From an uncultured Bacilli bacterium (GTDB lineage: Bacteria; Bacillota_I; Bacilli_A; ML615J-28; CAG-698): a stretch of 49,896 nt of DNA. Of this stretch, positions 28,301 to 35,807 are shown piece by piece. The notes under the pieces are model-generated. The model made no database searches, was not told where the DNA came from, and worked only from the letters and a program-made list of their open reading frames with translations. Position numbers and translations under genes: made by a program. Each line of letters begins with the position of its first letter. The stretch's first letter is position 1. Location: contig CANQVC010000008.1 in the NCBI GenBank assembly GCA_947627195.1, forward strand, positions 1 through 49,896. Reading direction: 5' to 3'.

Positions 28301-28369
28301 CCTTTCGTCCCCTCTTTCGTCCCCTATCGTCGTCTTTCGTCTCCTATCGTCACCAATCGTCGCCATCCT
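28301..28369. repeat. Degenerate TCGTC short repeats
   Basis: Six or seven imperfect copies of (T/A)TCGTCnCC at 6- to 12-bp intervals, locally much richer in C than its surroundings. The 430 bp between the XRE gene and tRNA-Arg hold no gene: besides this array there is a hairpin at about 28398-28430 (TATGAAC and GTTCATA arms) and the tRNA terminator. Confidence 0.7.
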
Positions 28370-28487
28370 AATTTAAGGCATCAAAAAAAGGTCCTAGAAA
28401 AACGCAAATTATGAACTTTGTTCATATTGTGCACTTCCTAAAACCTGTTTTTCTTTAAAAATATATGGACGTTGGGAGTCGAACTCT

Positions 28488-28539
28488 ATAAAAAACAGAC
28501 TGACACCAACATAAACTAGTTTATGTTAGTATCAATCTG
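28488..28539 (-). terminator. Terminator of tRNA-Arg
   Basis: A 21-bp imperfect stem from 28496 to 28539 with a 2-nt loop, followed on the minus strand by TTTTTT. It starts 12 nt after the tRNA 3' end. Its arms (GATTGATACTA/GTCAGTC) are a diverged form of the AGATTGAAAC hairpins at 15351 and 19068. Confidence 0.88.
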
Positions 28540-28551
28540 GTTCTTTCAATA

Positions 28552-28628
28552 TGGCGTTCCTGATGAGAATTGAACTCACAGTCTATCGCTTAGGAGGCGA
28601 TTGCGTTATCCGATTACGCTACAGGAAC
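28552..28628 (-). tRNA. tRNA-Arg(CCT)
   Basis: 77 nt with encoded CCA. The acceptor is GTTCCTG with CAGGAAC, the anticodon stem-loop is ATCGC CTCCTAA GCGAT (anticodon CCT, reading AGG) and the T-arm is GTGAGTTCAATTCTCAT. It is a single gene on the minus strand with its own terminator. Confidence 0.95.
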
Positions 28629-28687
28629 AATATTAATTTATATTTGCATTGTTATTATACATTTTTTTAAATCAAAAAGCAATAACT

Positions 28688-28717
28688 AAAAAAAGATTCT
28701 AGTATAAACTAGAAATC
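28688..28717 (-). terminator. Terminator overlapping the 28709 gene stop
   Basis: GATTTCTAGT and ACTAGAATC arms on the minus strand, then TTTTTTTAG. The stop codon of the upstream gene lies in the stem. Confidence 0.8.
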
Positions 28718-28909
28718 TTTATTAGTATTGTCTTTAATATTTATTTTTTTTGTTTTCTTGCATACATCTATTTCATAATCTGCATTCGAATATATTTCAT
28801 CCCCAAATTCTGTTGAAAAAGGATTATTATAAATATCTTTTTTCTTCATACCATATCTAGGTTCTTTTTTGAAATTATTAAATACTGATTTATTATTGTT
28901 TTTATTCAT
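28709..28909 (-). CDS. Small hydrophilic protein of unknown function
   Basis: 66 residues from the ATG at 28909 with GGAGG 10 nt upstream; five further residues are possible from 28924. It is rich in Asn and Lys, with no hydrophobic segment. The central NPFSTEFGDEIY faintly recalls the TEFASE protease site of gamma-type small acid-soluble spore proteins, but the rest does not match, so this is only a remark. It lies 66 bp downstream of trmL on the same strand and has its own terminator. Confidence 0.65.
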   Translation of the reverse strand: MNKNNNKSVFNNFKKEPRYGMKKKDIYNNPFSTEFGDEIYSNADYEIDVCKKTKKINIKDNTNKDF

Positions 28910-28974
28910 TTTATTATCCTCCAATACAATAATTTATATATATTATTTGAAGGTTTAATAATTTTATGAATATT

Positions 28975-29502
28975 TTATTTAGATTTTATTATAAAATCTT
29001 TACCTTTCATTGATTCAGGTTCATAAAATGACATATTAGGAAATCCTAATTGTCTCATAGCTTCATACATCATTATAGCAGCAACATTACTTACATTTAA
29101 AGCTCTTACTTTATCTGTCATTGGTAATCTAATACATGAATCAAAATTTTCTTTTAAAATAGAAAGAGGAATACCTGTAGATTCTTTGCCTAAAACAAAA
29201 TAATAATCTTCATTAGGATCATCAACATGAACATCATATAAACTTTTTTGTCCATATCTTGTTAAAAAGAAAAAGGTACCATTTTGATGTTTTTTAATAA
29301 AATCATCCCAATTAGGATAACAATAATATATTGTATCTTTCACATAATTTGCCCCACTTCTTTTTATTTCTTTTTCACTTAAGCTAAAACCTAATGGTTC
29401 AATTAAATGTAAAATGGTGTTTGTGGCAACACATGTACGCATAATATTCCCTGTATTTTGTGGTATTTCTGGTTCATATAAAACAATATTCACAGTTCCC
29501 AT
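28975..29502 (-). CDS. trmL: tRNA (cytidine/uridine-2'-O-)-methyltransferase TrmL
   Basis: 175 residues from the ATG at 29502 with AAGGAG 9 nt before it. It is a minimal SPOUT (trefoil-knot) methyltransferase: IVLYEPEIPQNTGNI at the N-terminus, GKESTGIP in motif 2 and LPMTDKVRALNVSNVAAIM in motif 3. It 2'-O-methylates position 34 of tRNA-Leu isoacceptors. It has its own promoter just beside the left target duplication of the mobile element. Confidence 0.93.
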   Translation of the reverse strand: MGTVNIVLYEPEIPQNTGNIMRTCVATNTILHLIEPLGFSLSEKEIKRSGANYVKDTIYYCYPNWDDFIKKHQNGTFFFLTRYGQKSLYDVHVDDPNEDYYFVLGKESTGIPLSILKENFDSCIRLPMTDKVRALNVSNVAAIMMYEAMRQLGFPNMSFYEPESMKGKDFIIKSK

Positions 29503-29529
29503 ATTTATAATTCTCCTTACGATAATAAA

Positions 29530-29558
29530 ATTATACATGAATAATCAATAATTGTCAA
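29530..29558 (-). promoter_or_regulatory. Sigma-A promoter of trmL
   Basis: On the minus strand TTGACA (29558-29553), a 17-bp spacer and TATAAT (29535-29530). This is a full consensus promoter whose -35 box abuts the left 16-bp duplication. Confidence 0.9.
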
Positions 29559-29574
29559 TATGGACATTTTTTTA

Positions 29575-29949
29575 TGTTAATACTTTTTCAAAATGATACC
29601 AGTTTCTCATTTTTCAAAATGATACCACCTATTTGATATTTTTTTAATTGTTTTAATATATATGACCATATATTCAATAATATTTGAAATTGTATTTATT
29701 TCATAAATTGTTTTAAAATTAATGATTTTATTAACACATATAACTCTTTTTAATTAAAAACAGCTAATAAATAAAGTATTTTATCTAAAAAAAAGTCAAT
29801 TTAAAATTTAAATTATATTTCAAATAAAAATAATCAATAGCTAAAGATTACTAAATATTTTAAAAAAATTATTTTACTTAACTAAAACAATATTATATTT
29901 TTACTAATTTCAAATATTTAAATGGTATCATTTTGATTAATGATTAACA
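29575..29949. mobile_element. 375-bp non-autonomous element (MITE) with 16-bp target duplications
   Basis: The ends are inverted repeats, TGTTAAT-6 nt-TCAAAATGATACCA at the left and its inverse at the right (23 of 27 positions match), so the element begins TGT and ends ACA. A second TCAAAATGATACCA lies inside the left end (about 29606-29624). The element is flanked by a perfect 16-bp direct repeat TATGGACATTTTTTTA (29559-29574 and 29950-29965). The interior is AT-rich with no open frame. TGT/ACA ends with long duplications recall the IS1202/ISTde1 group, which would have to supply the transposase; that link is from memory. Confidence 0.75.
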
Positions 29950-29973
29950 TATGGACATTTTTTTATATATAAT
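29944..29973 (+). promoter_or_regulatory. Possible hybrid promoter at the element's right end
   Basis: TTAACA from the element end (29944-29949), an 18-bp spacer and TATAAT (29968-29973), 48 bp before the coat-protein ATG. Coat genes are usually read by sporulation sigma factors, so use of this promoter is uncertain. Confidence 0.4.
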
Positions 29974-30020
29974 GTATATTTTTCCATATTTGGTAAATAA
30001 TACATTTGGAGGTAAATAAA

Positions 30021-30200
30021 ATGACGCAAAAAGAATTATTGTACATTGAAGATTCCCTAAGTCATATTCAATTATGCAAAACAAAATGGGAAAATGTTGC
30101 TAATGCAGTTAGTGATCCTGCATTAAAAAGATTTATCATTCAAATGAATGAAAAAAATCAAACACTTTACGATACTTTTTACAAATTATTAGAAAAATAG
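30021..30200 (+). CDS. Small spore-coat-associated protein (CotF-related)
   Basis: 59 residues from the ATG at 30021 with GGAGG 9 nt upstream; the upstream TTG overlaps that site and is not used. The sequence is a two-helix bundle fragment (MTQKELLYIEDSLSHIQLCK, then LKRFIIQMNEKNQTLYDTFY) typical of the short proteins found next to CotF-like coat proteins in Firmicutes. The CotF-family gene follows after 9 bp. Spore role is inferred from this pairing and from the sporulation genes elsewhere in the window. Confidence 0.72.
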   Translation: MTQKELLYIEDSLSHIQLCKTKWENVANAVSDPALKRFIIQMNEKNQTLYDTFYKLLEK

Positions 30201-30209
30201 GAGGATAAA

Positions 30210-30449
30210 ATGAACGAAAAAGAATTATTAGATGAAATGTTAAGTATAACAAAAGGTTCTTGTGATTTATATATGCACGGAACAATTGAATCAAGCACTG
30301 GAGATGTTCATGCAACATTTCAAAATGCATTAAATGAAACATTAGATATGCAAAATTGTATTTACAATACAATGGAAAATAAAGGTTGGTATCAAACAAC
30401 ACAAGTTGAACAACAAAAGATTGAACAAACAAAGCAAAAATTCATTTAG
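30210..30449 (+). CDS. Spore coat protein, CotF family
   Basis: 79 residues, AGGAGG 8 nt before the ATG. The pattern LLDEMLSITKGSCDLYMHGT, a middle helix with FQNALNETLDMQ, and MENKGWYQTTQV near the end is the ferritin-like helical core of the CotF coat-protein family. It is the second gene of a two-gene unit ending at the hairpin at 30541. It is probably expressed in the mother cell during late sporulation. Confidence 0.82.
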   Translation: MNEKELLDEMLSITKGSCDLYMHGTIESSTGDVHATFQNALNETLDMQNCIYNTMENKGWYQTTQVEQQKIEQTKQKFI

Positions 30450-30540
30450 TTTTAAAAATACTCAAACTTGAATAATTAATTAAACTAACATTAAAAACAA
30501 ATTCTAGAAGAAATTTGCGTTTAATTTAGGAAAAATATTT

Positions 30541-30573
30541 AAAGAGTTGAATCGACATCAACTCTTTTTTATT
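30541..30573. terminator. Terminator shared by convergent genes
   Basis: AAAGAGTTGA (30541-30550) pairs with TCAACTCTTT (30558-30567), followed by TTTATTTTG on the plus strand. The right arm includes the stop codon of the convergent gene at 30558. Confidence 0.85.
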
Positions 30574-31289
30574 TTGTAAATATATTTCTTCTTTTCTTTG
30601 CCAACTATTTCTAATATACCTAAATATGTTAATACATTAATAGCGATTCTTGCATAACGAATATTAACATTTGCAGCTTTTGCATAATCATTACTTGTGA
30701 ATATCATTGGTAATGTTGGCATTAATTTTTTATAATCTTCGATATTATCAATACAAATTTCATCAATAATTTTTAAGGGGATTCTTTCAAAGCGAGTAGC
30801 CCCTCTTTTTTTATTTTTATCCCAACCATCTAAATATTTATATTCTTCAATATCCATTACTAATAATTTTAAATGTAAATTGGGATTATTTAAATCTTGT
30901 TTGATTTTATATAATTCATAAAAAACTTCAGTTAAAATTAGTTTTTTGGGTGATTTTCTTCCACCTGTAACTTCACCTGTTAATGGTGAAATCCAATAAA
31001 CATATTTGTCATTAATAATTGGATAAATAATATATACAGGATATAATGGTAAAAAAGTTTTAAGTTTTTCTCTTAAACGATTAAATTGCCTTGTTTGAAT
31101 TTCAATTATTTCTTGACCATTAAATATATCAGCATAATATTGATTTATTTTTATTTCTTGTTTTGTTTCATCATCTTCATAATAATTTTTAATGACAAAA
31201 TGTAAAGTTTTTTCTCCTAATGTACCAATTCCCTCTTTTTTTTTAATTTTCTCTTTTGCATTTTGCAATCTTTCATCCGCAATTAGCAT
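30558..31289 (-). CDS. Putative PD-(D/E)xK nuclease-like protein with C-terminal winged helix
   Basis: 243 residues. The N-terminal part (GIGTLGEKTLH, then YYADIFNGQEIIEIQTRQF) has the order Glu, Asp and Glu-x-Gln expected of a PD-(D/E)xK nuclease fold. The last 55 residues (TSNDYAKAANVNIRYARIAI, then LTYLGILEIVGK) read as a winged helix-turn-helix. Proteins of this shape occur in many Firmicutes without a named function as far as I recall. It overlaps the upstream gene by 7 bp, so the two are co-transcribed. Function is not established. Confidence 0.6.
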   Translation of the reverse strand: MLIADERLQNAKEKIKKKEGIGTLGEKTLHFVIKNYYEDDETKQEIKINQYYADIFNGQEIIEIQTRQFNRLREKLKTFLPLYPVYIIYPIINDKYVYWISPLTGEVTGGRKSPKKLILTEVFYELYKIKQDLNNPNLHLKLLVMDIEEYKYLDGWDKNKKRGATRFERIPLKIIDEICIDNIEDYKKLMPTLPMIFTSNDYAKAANVNIRYARIAINVLTYLGILEIVGKEKKKYIYKIKKS

Positions 31290-31849
31290 AGACCTTCCTC
31301 ATTATAAAAAGTAATTATTGATTTTAATACATCTTTTGTCTTTAAAATTTCTGATGAATATATAATACCATCTGCTTGCATCATAGCATTCATTAAATCA
31401 ATTAAAGCAGTAAATATTTTTTTACTATAATTTTTAGGATGACGATTTAATTTAATCATCTCTTTATCTGCACTAGCAAATATTTTAATAAATTCAGGAA
31501 TTTTATTATTTAAATTATTAAGTCTATGTTCTGCTTCTTGTAATGAATTATTCGATATTCCTAAAGATAACATTGTTAATATATCATTAGGTTTTTTTAT
31601 TACAATCTTTTTCACAAGATCTATTTCATTTAAACTTAATTCATGATCACTTAAAGCAATTTTTAAAAGTACATTTTGAACATAATCGTCTAATTCTAAA
31701 ATTAATTGTTCTTTAGGAATAGTGATTTCAATTAATACATCATTTATTGCATAATATGAAGATGTCAACATTTTAACAAGTCGGTTATATTTATGATGTA
31801 CTTTTTTTATATTTTTACCGATTTTGTTTTTATCGTTTTTTAATTTCAT
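31283..31849 (-). CDS. Hypothetical helical protein, weakly TerB-like
   Basis: 188 residues, predicted helical and cytoplasmic. The N-terminus is very basic (KLKNDKNKIGKNIKKVHHKY). Two stretches (LLKIALSDHELSLNEIDLVK and FTALIDLMNAMMQADGIIYS) have the alternating acidic/hydrophobic look of TerB-like domains, but the similarity is too weak to name. It is followed in an overlapping unit by the nuclease-like gene and lies 2 bp after the NTF2-like gene. Confidence 0.65.
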   Translation of the reverse strand: MKLKNDKNKIGKNIKKVHHKYNRLVKMLTSSYYAINDVLIEITIPKEQLILELDDYVQNVLLKIALSDHELSLNEIDLVKKIVIKKPNDILTMLSLGISNNSLQEAEHRLNNLNNKIPEFIKIFASADKEMIKLNRHPKNYSKKIFTALIDLMNAMMQADGIIYSSEILKTKDVLKSIITFYNEEGLC

Positions 31850-31851
31850 TC

Positions 31852-32196
31852 TTAAGCCTCTTTGATTAATCCATAATATTGATCTAAACGAGTTATTTTT
31901 CCTAAGTTTAATTCAAAGAAAGAAATGATGTAATATTGTTTAGTGCTTGCGGAATTTTTTGTTACTGTTATTACTTTATCATCTAATACTTCTATTCTTT
32001 CTAATATTGATGACCATAATACATCAGAACTTTTTTGTATTTCGATAAATTTCTCAACATTCATTTCCATTGGTTTATGATCAATATATGAATTATACCA
32101 AGTTATTATTGCATTTTCTGAAAAGAATGAATTTAAATAACTCCATTCTTGATTATCAATTGTATTCCAAAAATCAATTACTAATTCTTTGCTCAT
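31852..32196 (-). CDS. SnoaL/NTF2-like protein
   Basis: 114 residues from the second ATG (32196), because AAGGA lies 9 nt before it and abuts the first ATG. The fold signature is present: an N-terminal helix (VIDFWNTIDNQEWSYLNSFF), a beta-rich middle and the closing strand ISFFELNLGKITRLDQYYG. Members are small-molecule-binding or isomerase-like proteins; no substrate is suggested. It is the first gene of the unit containing the two genes downstream (31283, 30558). Confidence 0.75.
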   Translation of the reverse strand: MSKELVIDFWNTIDNQEWSYLNSFFSENAIITWYNSYIDHKPMEMNVEKFIEIQKSSDVLWSSILERIEVLDDKVITVTKNSASTKQYYIISFFELNLGKITRLDQYYGLIKEA

Positions 32197-32286
32197 TTTT
32201 ATCATTCCTTTTTTATTTTATATGTTTATTATATCACAGATGATATCATGTCGACAAGTTAAAAAATAAAAAAAGAAAATATAAAT

Positions 32287-32320
32287 TAAAAAAACTACTG
32301 ATAAATTATTTTACCAGTAG
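32287..32320 (-). terminator. Terminator downstream of the 32372 gene
   Basis: CTACTGGTAAA and TTTATCAGTAG arms with a short loop, then TTTTTTTAATTT on the minus strand. Confidence 0.85.
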
Positions 32321-32371
32321 AATTTTTAATAGTCTAAAATTAATAATAAAGTAAAAATATTAATAATTTAT

Positions 32372-32671
32372 TTAAATTGCTAATCCTATGCAACCAACAA
32401 GAGCTAAAACTGAAAATACCCAAAAGACAACTGTCCAACCAATTTTTCTTCCCCATGATGTGGAATTCTTAAATTGCCAGCCTGATAAAATTACAGAAAC
32501 TACTAAAAAGATTGAACCAATTTGTCCGATAATACCTAAACTTGTTTGTTCATCAATTAATTTTAAAATTAAATTGATTACAAATAAAACTCCAGATATA
32601 ATTAATGCAAAAAAGGCACAAAAGCCACTTATTCTATGTAATGAGACACTTTCACTTGTTTTCTTTGACAT
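32372..32671 (-). CDS. Small membrane protein, three transmembrane helices
   Basis: 99 residues; GGGGAG 8 nt upstream of the ATG. The hydrophobic helices are at about 15-37, 46-64 and 76-97, with a short Ser/Lys-rich cytoplasmic N-terminus. I recognise no family. It follows the repeat-tailed membrane protein gene at 32708 by 36 bp and may be the last gene of the murI unit, ending at the terminator at 32287. Confidence 0.75.
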   Translation of the reverse strand: MSKKTSESVSLHRISGFCAFFALIISGVLFVINLILKLIDEQTSLGIIGQIGSIFLVVSVILSGWQFKNSTSWGRKIGWTVVFWVFSVLALVGCIGLAI

Positions 32672-32707
32672 GTTATTTACTCCCCTTTTATTTTATAATT
32701 TTTTTAT

Positions 32708-33301
32708 TTATTCGTCTTTTAAATTATTATTTTGATCTTCTTCATTTTCTTCATCAAAATCTTGTTTATCAACATTTTGATTGTCAACATCTAGATTTTG
32801 ATTGTCAACATCTAGATTTTGATTGTCAACATTTTGATCATCAACATTTTGATTGTCTACATCTAGATTTTGATTGTCAACATTTTGATCATCATATTGA
32901 TTTAGATTATTTGCCATTTTTCTATTTTCATTTCTTTTACGAATGAAAGAAAATAAGCTAAAACCATAAACTATACCTGAAACTAAATATCCCATAAGTA
33001 AATCATGTAAAACATCCATTGTAGAAACATCATAATCTTCGATTGCTACTTTTGAAATTAATACAGCAATTAATTCAGAAACTAATATTTCTAAAACAAT
33101 TAATATAATTGAGTAAACATATGGAAATTTACTATAATCATCGGGATTCAATTTATAATAAACTATAATAAATAAAAATCCCATAAGAGCACCAGCAAGA
33201 CCAGCTATCAAACCTAATACTAGGTACAAAACAAGATAAAGAACAACTCCACCAAGAGAAGCTAATGTTCCAAACAAAACACCTTTTAATTTATTTGACA
33301 T
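32708..33301 (-). CDS. Membrane protein with Asn/Asp-rich heptad-repeat tail
   Basis: 197 residues from the ATG at 33301; a GTG at 33313 is possible but sits against the ribosome-binding site. Four hydrophobic helices (about 10-45, 60-82, 100-118) are followed by a cytoplasmic tail of about 70 residues built from tandem NQNLDVD / NQNVDD units. At the DNA level these are short direct repeats (32770-32890) containing ATTTTGATTGTCAACA. The repeat number is likely to vary by slippage. It overlaps the 3' end of the murI paralogue by 11 bp. Confidence 0.75.
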   Translation of the reverse strand: MSNKLKGVLFGTLASLGGVVLYLVLYLVLGLIAGLAGALMGFLFIIVYYKLNPDDYSKFPYVYSIILIVLEILVSELIAVLISKVAIEDYDVSTMDVLHDLLMGYLVSGIVYGFSLFSFIRKRNENRKMANNLNQYDDQNVDNQNLDVDNQNVDDQNVDNQNLDVDNQNLDVDNQNVDKQDFDEENEEDQNNNLKDE

Positions 33302-34097
33302 TAATTTTTTCACCTTCCTTTGTTATAATATCAAACTTTGTAAATAAAAGAGGATTAAATATATTTTTTTCAATTGCTTTATTAATAACAATATATATTT
33401 TACCTTTTTTCTTTTTAACTTGATTATTTAAATTATCATTTTCATTTAAAATCAAAGCGGCTTTATCACATAAGATTTTATCAATATAAACAATATCCAT
33501 GTTTTTAAGGAATTCTAATATTTCTGTTTTAAACAATAAAACATTAGGCATAGATGGTACTAATACATCTACTTCTTTCTTAAAAATAGGAGCAACAACT
33601 ACTTTTGTTTGGGCAAAAGATTCACTAGTTTTCATTTTACCCTCATATATACAAGGTAGTAAAGAATCTAAACTTAAATTATATAAGTGATTATATCTAA
33701 AATTCTTTTGATAAATGTTTGCTTCTAAAATAGAATCACAAGCTAAAAAGGCAATATTTTTATGTTCATATTTCTCATTTACATAATCAATTATTTCATC
33801 AACTATTGAAATAACAGGAATTGTAACTGTTTTTAAATATTCTTCACAATATTCAATAATTGTATCATTAACAACAATAATTATTGAAACATTTTGATTA
33901 ACTAAATATTGAATGTTTTCTTTAACTCTTTGTTCTATTTTTTCTACTTGCATTCCTTCATAATTTTCAACTTGTAAATCATTAACATAAATAATATCAT
34001 CATTAGGAAATGTTTTACAAAGTTCATTAATTATTGAAACTCCACCAATGTACATATCTAGTACACCAATTTTTCTTTTCTCGATATGATTGAACAT
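33291..34097 (-). CDS. Degenerate glutamate racemase paralogue
   Basis: 268 residues, clearly homologous to the MurI encoded next to it: KIGVLDMYIGGVSIINELCKTFPND aligns with SIGVFDSGVGGLTVLNNLINQFPNE. Both catalytic cysteines are lost: the first active-site ACNTAT is VVNDTI (Val76 in place of Cys) and the second GCTH motif is replaced by APIF. The substrate-binding DTKYCPYG is also changed. It is therefore unlikely to racemise glutamate and may be a regulator or ligand-binding protein. It lies 10 bp downstream of murI and is followed by the repeat-tailed membrane protein. Confidence 0.82.
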   Translation of the reverse strand: MFNHIEKRKIGVLDMYIGGVSIINELCKTFPNDDIIYVNDLQVENYEGMQVEKIEQRVKENIQYLVNQNVSIIIVVNDTIIEYCEEYLKTVTIPVISIVDEIIDYVNEKYEHKNIAFLACDSILEANIYQKNFRYNHLYNLSLDSLLPCIYEGKMKTSESFAQTKVVVAPIFKKEVDVLVPSMPNVLLFKTEILEFLKNMDIVYIDKILCDKAALILNENDNLNNQVKKKKGKIYIVINKAIEKNIFNPLLFTKFDIITKEGEKINVK

Positions 34098-34107
34098 AAA
34101 ACCTCCT

Positions 34108-34890
34108 TTATTTTTCTATTTCAACATGTTTAATACCTTGATATTTATGTTTAAACCAATCCATTTGAATTTCTTCTGGATTTCCTGTACATATTATTTC
34201 AATATTATTAATATTATTAATATCATTATTTTTAATAATAATATTGTTATCTAAATATTCTTTTAATACTTCACTAACACAATCTGAACTATCAATAATT
34301 GTAACATTAGGTAAAACATTTTTAATTTCGGGAAGTAATAAACCAAAATGGGTACATCCTAAAATAATTGTATCAACTTTGCCAACAATGGGATTTAAAA
34401 TTTCTTTCACGACATTATATGATTCTTCTGTTCCTTTTTCTCCTTTTTCAACGATTTCAACGAATGGACTACATCTAACACCAATCATTTCATCTTTTAA
34501 GAATTTATTATAAGCTAAAGAATCAATCGTATAATTAGTTGCTAATACACCAATATGATGATTATAATTATTATATTTATGAGATATTTCTAACGCTTTT
34601 TTGGCAGTTGGTTCAATTATTCTAATAATAGGGATTTTAGATTTTATATGATAACTATTAGCAGTTGCAGTATTACAAGCAATAACAATTGCTTTAACAT
34701 CTTCTTTTTCAAAAAATGATACAATAGCTTCAACTCTATTTTCTATTTCTTTTTTAGTTTTTGTACCATATGGACAATATTTTGTATCACCAACATATAA
34801 AAATGCCTCATTAGGAAATTGATTAATAAGATTATTTAAGACAGTAAGACCACCAACACCAGAATCAAATACACCAATACTTTTATTCAA
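34108..34890 (-). CDS. murI: Glutamate racemase
   Basis: 260 residues. It interconverts L- and D-glutamate for peptidoglycan. Both catalytic cysteines are present, Cys72 in IACNTATAN and Cys179 in GCTHFG, with Asp9 (FDSGVGG) and His181. It lies 11 bp downstream of the PAP2 phosphatase gene and 10 bp upstream of its inactive-looking paralogue, so one operon for cell-wall precursor genes is likely. Confidence 0.95.
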   Translation of the reverse strand: MNKSIGVFDSGVGGLTVLNNLINQFPNEAFLYVGDTKYCPYGTKTKKEIENRVEAIVSFFEKEDVKAIVIACNTATANSYHIKSKIPIIRIIEPTAKKALEISHKYNNYNHHIGVLATNYTIDSLAYNKFLKDEMIGVRCSPFVEIVEKGEKGTEESYNVVKEILNPIVGKVDTIILGCTHFGLLLPEIKNVLPNVTIIDSSDCVSEVLKEYLDNNIIIKNNDINNINNIEIICTGNPEEIQMDWFKHKYQGIKHVEIEK

Positions 34891-34901
34891 TATTTTACTC
34901 C

Positions 34902-35807
34902 TTATAGTTTTATTTTTTTAAATATTAATGGATATAAACCTATACACCAAAATGTTAATAATGCATAACGTAAAGCATCTAATACTTTTGATGTACTAAT
35001 TAATGCAAACAAAGGTTTTAAACCCATTCTTAGTAATAAAGCAACAGCTAATCCTAAAACAACACGAATTATTTTTTTTATTATTGTTCCTTCTTTAGGA
35101 TTAAATTTCACAAATCTTTTTTCAATTAAAGAGCCAAAAGCAAAACCGAAAATGGCGCCTACAGCTTTAAATGTATCCGACTTTTGGGCAAAAATCAAAG
35201 CAAACATCGAAAAAATAGCAATGACAAAATATAAAACTAAGCGATGATCACCACTATTTCGCATACATAAATAATAACCAAGATAAGCTGTTATTAAACC
35301 AAGTAAAGCGCCAACAACAACATCTAATGGCCAATGTACACCTAAATATATTCTTGATAACATAATTAAAATAACAGCGATGATACTAAATATCCAAAAT
35401 TTTTTGTTTTTTAAATAAAATGATAAAGTAAATAAACCAACACTTACACTTTGAGCATGACCACTAGGAAAAGAAAATGAATCTTCTTTTAAATCAACAG
35501 TATTAACTATAAAATTATCTACTTCAACGAATCTAATATTTTCATTAACAATTGGTCTTTCAATTTGTGCTACATCTTTAATTACACCATTAAGTGTTAA
35601 TGAAGTAAAACTAGCGATAGCAACAATTTCACCAAGATTTTTATTAATAACCCAATAAATTATTGCTAGAGCTATTAATAAAAACATTTCTTCCCCAAAT
35701 GCTGTTATGATAATCCAAAATATATCAAAAAAGCCAGTAGCTTTAGAAAATAAATTTTGAAACCATATCATTATTTTTTCTTGGATAGTCATAATATCTA
35801 AAAACAT
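34902..35807 (-). CDS. PAP2 superfamily membrane phosphatase
   Basis: 301 residues, about eight membrane helices. The PAP2 motifs are present: KxxxxxxRP at 77-85 (KDVAQIERP), PSGH at 114-117 and SRxxxGVHWPLD at 151-162. These enzymes dephosphorylate lipid pyrophosphates such as undecaprenyl pyrophosphate. The position before murI supports a role in recycling the wall carrier lipid. AGGTGA precedes the ATG by 6 nt. The C-terminal 100 residues are extra membrane helices beyond the minimal domain. Confidence 0.92.
   Translation of the reverse strand: MFLDIMTIQEKIMIWFQNLFSKATGFFDIFWIIITAFGEEMFLLIALAIIYWVINKNLGEIVAIASFTSLTLNGVIKDVAQIERPIVNENIRFVEVDNFIVNTVDLKEDSFSFPSGHAQSVSVGLFTLSFYLKNKKFWIFSIIAVILIMLSRIYLGVHWPLDVVVGALLGLITAYLGYYLCMRNSGDHRLVLYFVIAIFSMFALIFAQKSDTFKAVGAIFGFAFGSLIEKRFVKFNPKEGTIIKKIIRVVLGLAVALLLRMGLKPLFALISTSKVLDALRYALLTFWCIGLYPLIFKKIKL

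Noticed and set aside
28448-28490. 3' fragment of a second tRNA (att site) next to tRNA-Arg
   Set aside because: The minus strand contains a T-loop-like GTTCGACTCCC, but the T-stem pairs at only about three of five positions, the 5' half is missing and there is no matching intact tRNA in the window.
32605-32946. Plus-strand frame rich in HQHLDFDCQ repeats
   Set aside because: It is the antisense reading of the heptad-repeat tail of the membrane protein gene.
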